From assembly GCA_963925605.1 (NCBI GenBank), contig CAWURY010000006.1, forward strand, positions 51,637 through 115,636: a stretch of 64,000 nt of DNA, in the 5' to 3' direction. A program made the translations under genes and the position numbers. This stretch comes from Porticoccus sp963925605 (GTDB lineage Bacteria; Pseudomonadota; Gammaproteobacteria; Pseudomonadales; Porticoccaceae). Positions 34,406-43,387 of this stretch are shown here, piece after piece. The first letter of the stretch is position 1, and each line of letters starts with the position of its first letter. The notes beneath the pieces were generated by a model. The model was not told where the DNA came from and made no database searches. It worked only from the letters and a program-made list of their open reading frames with translations.

Positions 34406-35379
34406 TAAGAATAGCCGTAACCCCAGGTGAACCTTCTGGCATAGGGCCAGATTTACTTATACAGCTCATCCAGCAACCGCTTGATTTTGAGTTGGTAGCT
34501 TATGCCGACCCAAATCTACTAGAATCGAGAGCCAAGCAATTAAATCTACCTCTTAAGCTTCGTACGGCAATTCCAGATCATCCTAAATCACTCAAAGGCG
34601 GAGAGATTGCAATACATCCCATCTTTTTAGACTCCAAAGTAGTGCCAGGCGTCCTCAACCCAGATAACTCGAAATACGTGCTAAATACACTTTCACAGGC
34701 ATTGATTGCATGCCAAAATAACTATTGTCATGCAATGGTTACCGCGCCTGTTCACAAGGGTGTAATTAATGCTGCTGGATTCAGTTTCACTGGCCATACA
34801 GAATTTTTAGCAGACAAAAGTTCCACTAAAAAAGTAGTTATGATGCTTGCTACCGAGGGTCTCATGGTGGCTCTTGCAACAACACATCTGCCTCTCTCTG
34901 ATGTGCCAAAAGCCATTACACATAACCTATTAAAAGAGACTATTTATATTCTTAATAGCGAATTAAAACAAAAATTTGGCATTGAGTGCCCCAAAATATT
35001 GGTTTGCGGTCTCAATCCTCATGCAGGAGAAGGTGGTTACTTGGGAATGGAAGAAATAAATGTCATTACGCCTTGTTTGGATCAGCTACGAAATCAAGGA
35101 TTTTGTCTTGAGGGCCCACTCCCTGCGGATACTTTGTTTACGCCGAAATATTTAAAGAATTGTGACGTAGTATTGGCAATGTACCATGACCAAGGGTTGC
35201 CAGTGCTCAAATATAAAGGATTTGGCAACGCAGTTAACATCACGCTAGGACTGCCGATTATACGCACATCTGTTGACCACGGTACAGCTCTTGATTTAGC
35301 TGGAACCGGCAAAGGAAACAAGGGAAGCCTAGTTGCCGCCATTGAATATGCTAGAAGAATGATCATGCGCAACCAATGA
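34402..35379 (+). CDS. pdxA: 4-hydroxythreonine-4-phosphate dehydrogenase
   Basis: 325 residues, GTG start overlapping the surA stop. Part of pyridoxal phosphate synthesis. Motifs: VTPGEPSGIGPDL, TAPVHKG, FTGHTEFLA, NPHAGEGG and AMYHDQGLPVLKY with metal-binding His residues. It ends 4 bp inside rsmA. The block is found in this order in most gammaproteobacteria. Confidence 0.97.
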   Translation: MIRIAVTPGEPSGIGPDLLIQLIQQPLDFELVAYADPNLLESRAKQLNLPLKLRTAIPDHPKSLKGGEIAIHPIFLDSKVVPGVLNPDNSKYVLNTLSQALIACQNNYCHAMVTAPVHKGVINAAGFSFTGHTEFLADKSSTKKVVMMLATEGLMVALATTHLPLSDVPKAITHNLLKETIYILNSELKQKFGIECPKILVCGLNPHAGEGGYLGMEEINVITPCLDQLRNQGFCLEGPLPADTLFTPKYLKNCDVVLAMYHDQGLPVLKYKGFGNAVNITLGLPIIRTSVDHGTALDLAGTGKGNKGSLVAAIEYARRMIMRNQ

Positions 35380-36182
35380 AATACTCCCATAAAACAAACG
35401 GGCATCAGGCACGTAAGCGTTTCGGTCAGAATTTCTTGGTTGATCAGGATGTTATCGAGCTAATAGTTGAGGCCGTCAAGCCAGAAAAAAATGACAACTT
35501 GATAGAGATAGGAGCCGGGCAAGGCGCTATAACAGGTCCGTTGTTAGCGCAATGCCCTGGGCTCAACATCATCGAATTGGATCGGGATTTGATCCTCGTT
35601 CTTAAGAACAAGTTCCAGGAGTATGTTAATCTTGAAATCCACCAAGGAGATGCGTTAAAAGTAAATTTTCGAAAATTTTATACTGATGGGCGCCCACTAC
35701 GAATTGTCGGCAATCTACCATACAACATCACCACGCCGCTCCTATTTCATTTGCTAGACTTCAATGAATATATTTCTGATATGTATTTTATGCTTCAGAA
35801 AGAAGTGGTGGATAGACTTAGTTCATTGCCTGGACAAAAAAGTTATGGCAGGCTAAGCGTAATGATTCAGTACTATTGTAAAGTACACCCCTTGTTTTTA
35901 GTTCCGCCTTCTGCTTTTAATCCAATACCTAAAGTCGATTCAGCCATGGTACTTTTGCAGCCATACTCAAGTCCACCATATAAGGCAACTGATCTATCTC
36001 TCCTATCTGAATTAGTAAGAACATGCTTTCAGCAACGTCGAAAAACTATACGAAATTCGTTAAAATTAATTCTTCCTGACAGTGATCTCAGGCAACTTGA
36101 TATTGATTTAACTCTTCGCCCAGAAAATCTCAGCGTTGAGCAATTTGTACGGCTTAGCAACCAAATGAGTTTCTTGTTATGA
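35376..36182 (+). CDS. rsmA: 16S rRNA (adenine1518/1519-N6,N6)-dimethyltransferase
   Basis: KsgA/RsmA dimethylates A1518 and A1519 late in 30S assembly. 268 residues: KRFGQNFLVD, SAM motif IEIGAGQGAITG, and the catalytic NLPYNITTPLL motif. PSAFNPIPKVDSAMV is typical. ATG overlaps the pdxA stop (ATGA), coupling translation. Confidence 0.97.
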   Translation: MKYSHKTNGHQARKRFGQNFLVDQDVIELIVEAVKPEKNDNLIEIGAGQGAITGPLLAQCPGLNIIELDRDLILVLKNKFQEYVNLEIHQGDALKVNFRKFYTDGRPLRIVGNLPYNITTPLLFHLLDFNEYISDMYFMLQKEVVDRLSSLPGQKSYGRLSVMIQYYCKVHPLFLVPPSAFNPIPKVDSAMVLLQPYSSPPYKATDLSLLSELVRTCFQQRRKTIRNSLKLILPDSDLRQLDIDLTLRPENLSVEQFVRLSNQMSFLL

Positions 36183-36547
36183 CCGATATCATTGTGAATG
36201 TTATCCCCCGTTATTCTTCTGAATATTCAGATCCAGCGAATAAAGAATTTTCTTTTATATATCATGTTAGCATTAAAAATAATGGTAGCCGCTCGGTACA
36301 GCTGATTAGCCGGCATTGGGTTATCACCGATGGAGATGCGCAGGCTAAAGAAGTTAAAGGTCCTGGCGTTGTAGGAGAACAACCAACTATTGGTCCGGGG
36401 GAAGTATACCAATATACAAGCAGCGTCACACTGAACACTCAAGTTGGCACTATGGAGGGGTGTTACCAAATGTCCTGTAACTCAGAAATAGAATTCGATG
36501 TCTCTATTCCGGTATTTCTGCTGTCTGTGCCAGGAGCCGTGCATTGA
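36179..36547 (+). CDS. apaG: ApaG/CorD protein
   Basis: 122 residues, single DUF525 beta-sandwich domain. FSFIYHVSIKNNGSRSVQLISRHWVITDGDAQAKEVKGPGVVGEQPTIGPGEVYQYTS is the family signature. It overlaps rsmA (ATGA) and precedes apaH. Function not fully settled in the family; it may bind phosphate-containing ligands. Confidence 0.95.
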   Translation: MTDIIVNVIPRYSSEYSDPANKEFSFIYHVSIKNNGSRSVQLISRHWVITDGDAQAKEVKGPGVVGEQPTIGPGEVYQYTSSVTLNTQVGTMEGCYQMSCNSEIEFDVSIPVFLLSVPGAVH

Positions 36548-37362
36548 GCACCTACGCCGTGGGCGATATTCAGGGATGCCTTGAGCCGCTGATATCTTTA
36601 CTAGAAGAGGTATCATTTGATCCAGATAAAGACTTTTTGTGGTCTGTGGGCGACATAGTGAACAGAGGTCCCTCCTCTCTTGAAACACTTCGATTTTGCT
36701 ACAAACTAGGTAGCAGTTTTAGAATGGTATTAGGCAATCACGACTTGCACTTACTTGCCACGGCTTACGGGTCAAGAAAAATTAGTTCTGACGATACATT
36801 CCAAGAAATACTTGATGCTCCCGATAAAAAAGAGCTCCTGTATTGGCTTCAACAGCAGCCAATACTGATCAATGAAAAGGATTACATTTTAGTTCATGCA
36901 GGCATACCTCCTCAATGGTCCCTAGAAAAAGCTATGCAGTTAGCGGAAGAGCTGAGCGCTGTTTTACGCTGTGACACTAAATCAGGTGAATTTTTTAACG
37001 CCATGTATGGCGACCAGCCGAACATTTGGGATGATAAGCTAACCGGGGGGAGACGATGGAGAGTTATCGCTAATTACTTTACACGAATGCGTTTTTGTAC
37101 TTCATTAGGGCAGCTCCATCTTGCATCTAAGAACACCACTGAAATTCCACCAGAGGGATTTTTGCCTTGGTTCCAGCACGAAAAAGAGTTGCCAAAAAAT
37201 GCTAAGATTATCTTTGGACACTGGGCTGGCCTGGAAGGGCGCATCGAAAAAGAAAATATTTTTCCTCTAGATACTGGATATGTCTGGGGTGGGCGCATGC
37301 GATTAATGGACATCGACACAAAAGAATTTTTCCATCGTAATCATACATCAGTGAAGCTTTAG
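36544..37362 (+). CDS. apaH: Bis(5'-nucleosyl)-tetraphosphatase, symmetrical
   Basis: Hydrolyses Ap4A to two ADP. 272 residues with a TTG start at 36544 overlapping the apaG stop. Metallophosphoesterase motifs: GDIQGC, GDIVNRGP, LGNHDLH and a C-terminal FGHWAGLEG with the metal His. DTGYVWGGRMRLMDID follows. The apaG-apaH overlap supports the unusual start. Confidence 0.96.
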   Translation: MSTYAVGDIQGCLEPLISLLEEVSFDPDKDFLWSVGDIVNRGPSSLETLRFCYKLGSSFRMVLGNHDLHLLATAYGSRKISSDDTFQEILDAPDKKELLYWLQQQPILINEKDYILVHAGIPPQWSLEKAMQLAEELSAVLRCDTKSGEFFNAMYGDQPNIWDDKLTGGRRWRVIANYFTRMRFCTSLGQLHLASKNTTEIPPEGFLPWFQHEKELPKNAKIIFGHWAGLEGRIEKENIFPLDTGYVWGGRMRLMDIDTKEFFHRNHTSVKL

Positions 37363-37421
37363 ACCCCTTGAACAGAAATAGCCTCACCTTCATGGACCAA
37401 GTATAAGGATATGCCCCTATA

Positions 37422-38741
37422 ATGATCAGACGTGCATCCAAGTTTTTTGCTCATATCATGGAGCGGTGGCTACCTGATGCATTCGTTATTGCTATCATAA
37501 TAACTTTTATAGTTTTAATTATCGGTGTACTTGCCCAAGGCTACTCGCCTACACATATGGTTCGATTATGGGGTGACGGGGTGTGGGATCTTTTAATATT
37601 TTCTATGCAGGTAACTATTACTCTATTCACTGGAAGTGTTCTAGCGCAAACAGAAGCGGTAAGGGGGGGGTTAAAAAAAATCGCCTCCATAGCTAAAACT
37701 CCAGAGCAAGCAATTGTATTGATGACCATGATTGCTTTGATTTGCTGCTGGATTAGCTGGGGCTTCGGGTTGATTGCCAGCGCATTAATGGCGCGCCAAA
37801 TTGCTCTACAGGTACCAGGAGTACACTATCCCCTTCTGGTTGCCTCGGCTTACTCTGGCATGCTTGTCTGGCATGCAGGGCTATCAGCCTCTATACCATT
37901 AAAAATTGCCGCAACTGATGGCGATGAATTAAGCGCTCTATTAAAAGGAAATACTATTCCTTTGTCCGAGACAATTTTTAGCTGGGAATCTCTAACGATA
38001 TGCCTCATTCTTTTTATCACGCTGCCCTTAGTCAACAGAATGATGGTACCTCCACCGACAGAAACTATTGCAATAAAGCCTCACAAGATAAACATCTCAG
38101 ACCAAGAGATAAAGATTAGTACTCCTGCTCATTATGCCGAAAACCACCGACTGCCCATTTTATTGCTAGGATTGCTCGGCACATACTATTTAGTAGACTA
38201 TATTATGCATGCTGGCGTTATTGGTCTAAATACCATTAACTTTATTTTTCTGGTAGCAGGACTTTTGCTTCACCAATCATCATCATCCTATCTGACTGCG
38301 CTTAGCGAGGCAGTGAAAGGGCTCTGCGGGATTGTACTTCAATTCCCTTTGTATGCTGGAATTATGGGTATGATGGTAGGTTCTGGATTAGCCGCATCCA
38401 TTTCAGTGTGGTTCGTCAGCATCTCAAATGCTGATAATTTTACACTGCTAACCTTCCTTAGTGCTGGTCTGGTGAATATTTTCGTGCCCTCAGGTGGAGG
38501 ACAGTGGGCCATCCAGGCCCCCATTGTAATTCCTGCAGCGCAATCATTAGGTGTTCCGCTGCATCAGGCCGCTATGGCTGTAGCCTTTGGCGATGCATGG
38601 ACTAACATGATTCAACCGCTATGGGCTCTTCCATTGCTAGGTATCGCAAGGCTCAAGATCAAGGATATAATGGGCTATTGCACGGTGACATTAATCTGGT
38701 CAGGATTCGTGTTTGCACTCAGTATGATATTCTTATTTTAG
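37422..38741 (+). CDS. atoE: Short-chain fatty acid transporter (AtoE family)
   Basis: 439 residues, strongly hydrophobic with about 10 membrane helices. FVIAIIITFIVLIIGVL, GDGVWDLLIFSMQ, SWGFGLIASALMARQIA and VNIFVPSGGGQWAIQAPIVIPAA follow the AtoE (TIGR00366-type) family. These carriers import short-chain fatty acids such as acetoacetate or butyrate. In E. coli atoE sits with atoDAB and is controlled by the AtoS-AtoC two-component pair. Here no acyl-CoA transferase or thiolase is seen, only a sensor kinase next to it. It is 60 bp behind apaH. Confidence 0.9.
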   Translation: MIRRASKFFAHIMERWLPDAFVIAIIITFIVLIIGVLAQGYSPTHMVRLWGDGVWDLLIFSMQVTITLFTGSVLAQTEAVRGGLKKIASIAKTPEQAIVLMTMIALICCWISWGFGLIASALMARQIALQVPGVHYPLLVASAYSGMLVWHAGLSASIPLKIAATDGDELSALLKGNTIPLSETIFSWESLTICLILFITLPLVNRMMVPPPTETIAIKPHKINISDQEIKISTPAHYAENHRLPILLLGLLGTYYLVDYIMHAGVIGLNTINFIFLVAGLLLHQSSSSYLTALSEAVKGLCGIVLQFPLYAGIMGMMVGSGLAASISVWFVSISNADNFTLLTFLSAGLVNIFVPSGGGQWAIQAPIVIPAAQSLGVPLHQAAMAVAFGDAWTNMIQPLWALPLLGIARLKIKDIMGYCTVTLIWSGFVFALSMIFLF

Positions 38742-38771
38742 AATAACTTTTTGTTAGAGTAATGTTCAGAT

Positions 38772-40226
38772 ATGAAAAAATATTTGTATTATTTTTGTAT
38801 ATTAACCCCGATTTTCTCTATAAATGCAGGCATGATCACTTTGCTCAACAAGGAGGATGGCCACACAAATTGGCAACATCTAGCCAACTGGTCCGGCGGA
38901 ATCTTCATCATTCTTTTATCAATTACCGCTGTAATGCTTTTTGTTAGCCGAAGGCAGGCCCATCAATCGAATAGGGCCCTCAAGGAAATCCGGAATCAAC
39001 TTGAGCAGCGCGTATTGGAAAGAACTGCTACCCTAGATCAATACAATCAATTATTAAAAGACTCAAATAGACTTCTAGAGGGCGAAATAACACAGCATAA
39101 AACAACAACAGAGCGACTTCGTTCGTCGGAGTCATATATAGCTGATATTTTAAGCTCCATGCCCCTCATGCTAATAAGCTTAGATCAACATGGCAAAATA
39201 ACCCGATGGAATCAAAAAACTGAATCTATTACCGGGATTAGCTCTGCGCAAGCCTTGGGCAAGGATCTTTGGCACACTTATCCAGCCATAACTATTACCC
39301 CAGCACAAATTATCCATGCTCAAACTCAAAATCAAGCCACAACAATCAAGCATAGTCAGCGAGGGCAGTATCACTTCGACATAACTATTTACCCACTTAG
39401 AGGGCAAGAAGAAACCGGCGTAGTTATTCTGATAGATGACGTGACGAAGAACATTCTTGCTGCAAATATGCTTATACAGAGAGATAAGATATCTTCTATG
39501 GGTGAGCTAGCTTCAACCATGGCGCACGATATCAGTTTCCCTCTACAGTGCATATTGGAAGATTTAAACAAAGGACTGTCCAGTATAGAAAAACTAGATT
39601 TATTAAAAAATAAAGATGGGACAGGAGTGAAATCACTACTCTTGAATGCCAACCAGCGAGGCCAACAAGTTATGGCTATTATTGACAATCTTGTAGATTT
39701 TTCTATTAGCCAGGGAGGCAAAAAACAACTCGGTGCCATCCCTTCTATCATTAATAATACTCTTGATTTAGCTCGCAAGATAATCACTTCTCCCTCTGGT
39801 CTCAAATTTTGTGACATTAAAGTTGAAATTGATTACGAAGAAAATCTTCCCCAAATACCTTTTTTTTCCTCAGAGATGAAACAGGTAATACTGAGCCTAT
39901 TTCGTCATGCTTGTTATGCAATCAGTGAGGCCATGCCTAAAAAATCAGAACCTTTGATAAAGATTAAAGTTATGGAGTGCTATGAAGCGCTATGGGTCAA
40001 GATACAACATAATGGCTTGGGTGTTAGCAAGGAAGAACAGCAATTTATTTTTGAACCTTTCTTTACCAACCAACCAACAAGCTGTAACTATGACTCAACA
40101 AAACGCCTATCTTTCTCATATTTTATTATTACAGAGCAACACAAAGGTCAGTTAGCGATAACTTCTGATTTAGATGTGGGAACCACCTTCCACATACAAC
40201 TCCCGCTGTCACGGTCAGTTCCTTAA
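38772..40226 (+). CDS. PAS sensor histidine kinase with degenerate ATP-binding domain
   Basis: 484 residues. Two N-terminal hydrophobic segments (about 4-24 and 42-60), a coiled coil (65-120), a PAS domain (about 120-230) and a HisKA region with His252 in ELASTMAHDISFPLQ. The catalytic domain has lost key residues. In the N-box the usual Asn is His379 (SLFRHACYAI). In the G1 box the usual D of DNGxG is His413 (QHNGLGVS). The G2 GxGLGL is replaced by TKRLSFSY (about 443-450). FEPFFT remains as a relic. It probably does not bind ATP normally, yet the His is kept. It follows atoE by 30 bp, with no response regulator after it. Confidence 0.85.
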   Translation: MKKYLYYFCILTPIFSINAGMITLLNKEDGHTNWQHLANWSGGIFIILLSITAVMLFVSRRQAHQSNRALKEIRNQLEQRVLERTATLDQYNQLLKDSNRLLEGEITQHKTTTERLRSSESYIADILSSMPLMLISLDQHGKITRWNQKTESITGISSAQALGKDLWHTYPAITITPAQIIHAQTQNQATTIKHSQRGQYHFDITIYPLRGQEETGVVILIDDVTKNILAANMLIQRDKISSMGELASTMAHDISFPLQCILEDLNKGLSSIEKLDLLKNKDGTGVKSLLLNANQRGQQVMAIIDNLVDFSISQGGKKQLGAIPSIINNTLDLARKIITSPSGLKFCDIKVEIDYEENLPQIPFFSSEMKQVILSLFRHACYAISEAMPKKSEPLIKIKVMECYEALWVKIQHNGLGVSKEEQQFIFEPFFTNQPTSCNYDSTKRLSFSYFIITEQHKGQLAITSDLDVGTTFHIQLPLSRSVP

Positions 40227-40265
40227 AATTCCATCAAATAAGGCTGAGTCCAAGAAAAAATAGGC

Positions 40266-40307
40266 AACTACTAAAAAGCCGGATATTACTCCGGCTTTTT
40301 AGTAGTT
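40266..40307. terminator. Bidirectional intrinsic terminator between kinase and rplQ
   Basis: Perfect 17-bp inverted repeat (40266-40282 and 40291-40307), 8-nt loop, GCCGG/CCGGC core with A-tract and T-tract flanks. It ends the kinase transcript on the plus strand and the alpha operon on the minus strand. Confidence 0.93.
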
Positions 40308-40328
40308 AAAAAAATTTATACAAAAAAA

Positions 40329-40730
40329 TTAACTATCTTCTGCTTCTGCATTAATTTCTATAGCTTTAACCTCTGGTCGATTCATTAGCCCAACATAAGC
40401 CATTGGTGCTGCGTCACCTGATCGGAAGCCACACTTTAAAATACTAATATAGCCCCCAGGGCGATCTTGGTATCTAGGGCCCAATTCAGAAAATAATTTT
40501 CCTACAGCGGCTTTATCTTGAAGACGACTAAATGCCAATCTCCGATTAGCTACACTATCCACTTTAGCTAAAGTAATTAAGGGCTCGGCGATCTTACGCA
40601 GCTCTTTTGCTTTCGGCAAAGTAGTTTTTATTAATTCGTGCTCAACTAGAGACGTGACCATATTACGGAACATGACTCTACGATGTGCACCTGTGCGGCC
40701 TAATTTTCGACCACTCTTGCGATGACGCAT
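40329..40730 (-). CDS. rplQ: 50S ribosomal protein L17
   Basis: 133 residues. MRHRKSGRKLGRTGAHRRVM and SLVEHELIKTTLPKAKELR are the L17 signature at the exit-tunnel side of the large subunit. The tail past residue 120 is acidic (EINAEAEDS). Last gene of the alpha operon rpsM-rpsK-rpsD-rpoA-rplQ; the bidirectional terminator lies right behind it. Confidence 0.98.
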   Translation of the reverse strand: MRHRKSGRKLGRTGAHRRVMFRNMVTSLVEHELIKTTLPKAKELRKIAEPLITLAKVDSVANRRLAFSRLQDKAAVGKLFSELGPRYQDRPGGYISILKCGFRSGDAAPMAYVGLMNRPEVKAIEINAEAEDS

Positions 40731-40813
40731 GATTCTATTTCCTTAAAAAATTTTGCTGTCTCAGCAATAAACTCTTAAATTCCGAACTTGCTTAAGCTGG
40801 AAATGATAAAAAA

Positions 40814-41815
40814 CTAAACTACTTCAGTTTCTGTACGTATACTCGCTGGCGGCCAATTATCAAGACGAAGACCTAAAGATAAGCCTCTAGAAGCCAACAC
40901 ATCTTTAATTTCTGTTAGAGATTTTTTGCCCAAATTTGGGGTTTTCAGCAAGTCAACTTCCGCACGTTGAACTAAATCACCAATATAATAAATATTTTCA
41001 GCCTTTAGGCAATTTGCAGAACGTACTGTTAGCTCCAGATCATCAACTGGGCGCAAGAGAACAGGGTCAACCAGGTCCTCCTCTTTCTCTGGCAACGCAG
41101 CACTTTCACTCTGCAGATCGACGAAAACAGCCAGTTGTTGCTGCAAGATAGTTGCGGCGCGGCGAATAGACTCTTCTGGATCGATTGTTCCATCAGTTTC
41201 TATATCTAACACTAATTTATCTAAATCAGTGCGTTGCTCAACACGGGCACTCTCGACCACATAAGAAACACGCTTAATGGGTGTAAAAGTAGCGTCCAAC
41301 TGCAGTCGACCTATAGCACGATTTTCATCAGAGGCGTCTATGCGGAGATTAGAAGGCTGGTAACCTCTTCCTTTTACCACATGAAGCTTCATGTTAAGCT
41401 TTGCGTTGGCTGCTGTAATATTTGCAATCACATACTCAGGATTGGTAATCTCGCATGTGCTGTCAATAGTTATATCCCCGGCAGTAACAACACCTTTACC
41501 TTTCTTGGTAAGAGTCAAGGTTACTTCATCTTTTTCATGTAGAATAATAGCTACGCCTTTAAGATTAAGCAAAATTTCAATTACGTCCTCTTGCACACCC
41601 TCCAGACTACTATACTCATGTAATACGCCATCTATTTCTACCTCAACTATAGCTGCTCCAGCCATTGAAGATAACAAAATTCGGCGCAAAGCATTCCCTA
41701 AAGTGTGCCCAAAACCGCGCTCAAGCGGCTCAAGAACTACCCTAGATCGAGTAGAGCTTAACTCAGTTACATCGATAGTACGTGGTGTCAAAAATTCATT
41801 TACTGATGTATGCAT
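40814..41815 (-). CDS. rpoA: RNA polymerase alpha subunit
   Basis: 333 residues. The N-terminal domain (VVLEPLERGFGHTLGNALRRILLSSMAG) dimerises and nucleates polymerase assembly. The C-terminal domain (DLELTVRSANCLKAENIYYIGDLVQRAEVDLLKTPNLGKKSLTEIKDVLASRGLSLG) contacts UP elements and activators. The linker EKEEDLVDP is normal. It lies between rpsD and rplQ in the alpha operon. Confidence 0.98.
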   Translation of the reverse strand: MHTSVNEFLTPRTIDVTELSSTRSRVVLEPLERGFGHTLGNALRRILLSSMAGAAIVEVEIDGVLHEYSSLEGVQEDVIEILLNLKGVAIILHEKDEVTLTLTKKGKGVVTAGDITIDSTCEITNPEYVIANITAANAKLNMKLHVVKGRGYQPSNLRIDASDENRAIGRLQLDATFTPIKRVSYVVESARVEQRTDLDKLVLDIETDGTIDPEESIRRAATILQQQLAVFVDLQSESAALPEKEEDLVDPVLLRPVDDLELTVRSANCLKAENIYYIGDLVQRAEVDLLKTPNLGKKSLTEIKDVLASRGLSLGLRLDNWPPASIRTETEVV

Positions 41816-41864
41816 ATCCCTAACTGCCTCTTATCGATTAATTGGCTTTTAAATCTTAAAAATT

Positions 41865-42485
41865 TTATTTAGAGTAAAGCTCTACAATAAGGTTCTCATT
41901 GATTTCAGACGCAAGTTCAGCACGATCTGGATAGCGCTTAAATGTCCCAATCATCTTGCTTGAATCTACTTCAATCCAATCAACAGCACTTCGCTGTCCA
42001 GAAATTTGTAGTGCTGCTTGTATGCGTAATTGTTTTTTTGATTTCTCGCGAATACTTACAACATCACTTTCATTCACTCGATATGAAGCAATGTTAACCT
42101 TTATTCCATTCACTAGAATTGCATTGTGAGCAACCAATTGACGTGATTCAGAGCGTGTTGAACCAAACCCCATGCGATACACAACATTATCTAAACGCTG
42201 CTCAAGAAGTCTCAGCAAGGTCTCGCCTGTTGCCCCTTTTATGACGGCTGCTTCTTTATAGTAGTTACGGAACTGCTTTTCAAGAACCCCATACGTACGT
42301 TTCACCTTCTGCTTTTCACGCAACTGAACACCATAATCAGAAAGGCGTCCGCGGCGAGCGCCATGTTGCCCAGGAACACTATCTGCATGGCATTTAGACT
42401 CCAAGGGTCGTATTCCACTTTTCAGAAATAGATCTGTGCCTTCGCGGCGAGAAAGCTTACATGTCGGTCCTAAATATCTTGCCAT
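41865..42485 (-). CDS. rpsD: 30S ribosomal protein S4
   Basis: 206 residues from ATG 42485 (MARYLGPTCKLSRREGTDL). The frame stays open upstream to 42587 but that part is inside rpsK on another frame and has no family match. S4-type RNA-binding domain (RLDNVVYRMGFGSTRSESRQLVAHNAILVNG) present. Primary 16S binder; in E. coli it is also the alpha-operon translational repressor. Confidence 0.98.
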   Translation of the reverse strand: MARYLGPTCKLSRREGTDLFLKSGIRPLESKCHADSVPGQHGARRGRLSDYGVQLREKQKVKRTYGVLEKQFRNYYKEAAVIKGATGETLLRLLEQRLDNVVYRMGFGSTRSESRQLVAHNAILVNGIKVNIASYRVNESDVVSIREKSKKQLRIQAALQISGQRSAVDWIEVDSSKMIGTFKRYPDRAELASEINENLIVELYSK

Positions 42486-42501
42486 CTGTTTACTACCCTC
42501 T

Positions 42502-42894
42502 TTATACGCGACGTTTTTTCGGCGGACGACATCCGTTGTGTGGAATAGGCGTGACGTCAGTAATATTAGTAATTTTATACCCTGCATTATTGAGAGCGCG
42601 CACAGCAGACTCGCGACCTGGACCTGGACCTTTAACCTCTACATCAAGGTTTTTTAACCCATACTCTTGGGCCGCCTCGCCGGCACGCTCAGCTGCAACC
42701 TGGGCAGCAAATGGAGTGCTTTTTCGAGATCCCCTAAATCCAGAACCACCAGAGGTGGCCCAACTTAAAGTATTACCTTGGCGATCTGTAATAGTCACAA
42801 TAGTGTTGTTAAAGGAGGCGTGAATATGTGCCACGCCATCAACTACTGTCTTTTTTACTTTCTTTCGCGTGGGTTTTTTGTCGGACTTTGCCAT
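42502..42894 (-). CDS. rpsK: 30S ribosomal protein S11
   Basis: 130 residues. HIHASFNNTIVTITDRQGNTLSWATSGGSGFRGSRKSTPFAAQ and the GPGPGRESAVRAL segment identify S11, on the platform near the mRNA exit. The last residues PPKKRRV are conserved. Sits 12 bp after rpsM. Confidence 0.98.
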   Translation of the reverse strand: MAKSDKKPTRKKVKKTVVDGVAHIHASFNNTIVTITDRQGNTLSWATSGGSGFRGSRKSTPFAAQVAAERAGEAAQEYGLKNLDVEVKGPGPGRESAVRALNNAGYKITNITDVTPIPHNGCRPPKKRRV

Positions 42895-42906
42895 ACGTAT
42901 CTTTTC

Positions 42907-43263
42907 CTATCGCTTAATGGGCTTGCGCGGCCCTTTTCGGGTTCGCGCATTAGTTTTGGTGCGTTGCCCGCGTAAAGGCAAGCCACGACGATGGCGAAGA
43001 CCGCGATAACAACCAAGATCCATCAACCGTTTAATGTTCATGCTGACTTCACGACGCAAATCGCCTTCAACGGTCTGTTCAGCAACAGCAAGCCGAACAG
43101 CATCAATTTGCACTTCGCTTAAATCAGATATTTTTATATTTTCAGCAATACCCGCACGAGCGCAAATTGCTTTAGCAGTACTACGACCTACCCCAAAAAC
43201 ATAAGTGAGGGAAATCACTGCATGCTTGCTATCAGGTATGTTGACACCGGCAATACGGGCCAT
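42907..43263 (-). CDS. rpsM: 30S ribosomal protein S13
   Basis: 118 residues. MARIAGVNIPDSKHAVISLTYVFGVGRSTA and the tail RGQRTKTNARTRKGPRKP are diagnostic. S13 lies on the head of the small subunit and contacts P-site tRNA through its tail. First gene of the alpha operon, 124 bp after rpmJ. Confidence 0.98.
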   Translation of the reverse strand: MARIAGVNIPDSKHAVISLTYVFGVGRSTAKAICARAGIAENIKISDLSEVQIDAVRLAVAEQTVEGDLRREVSMNIKRLMDLGCYRGLRHRRGLPLRGQRTKTNARTRKGPRKPIKR

Positions 43264-43311
43264 CTGTTCACTCCACTTTAATATTTGTTTGCAATCCTAC
43301 TATCTAAAATA

Positions 43312-43328
43312 ACTCCCGCAACAGGAGT
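43312..43328 (-). other. Hairpin in the alpha-operon leader
   Basis: In the 124-bp gap between rpmJ and rpsM, ACTCC/GGAGT (43312-43316 and 43324-43328) with a 7-nt loop. On the minus strand it is followed by TATTTT. It may be a weak terminator for the spc operon or part of an S4-responsive leader. Sequence alone does not tell which. Confidence 0.35.
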
Positions 43329-43387
43329 AGCCCAAAAGGCGAAAGAGAATAGCTTTGCTTGTAGTAAAAATCAATAACTCTATTCAA

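Noticed and set aside
41391..41852. 153-codon plus-strand frame antisense to rpoA (and similar long antisense frames in rplE, fusA, rpoC and prfA)
   Set aside because: They are shadows of conserved genes, with no ribosome site or family pattern of their own.
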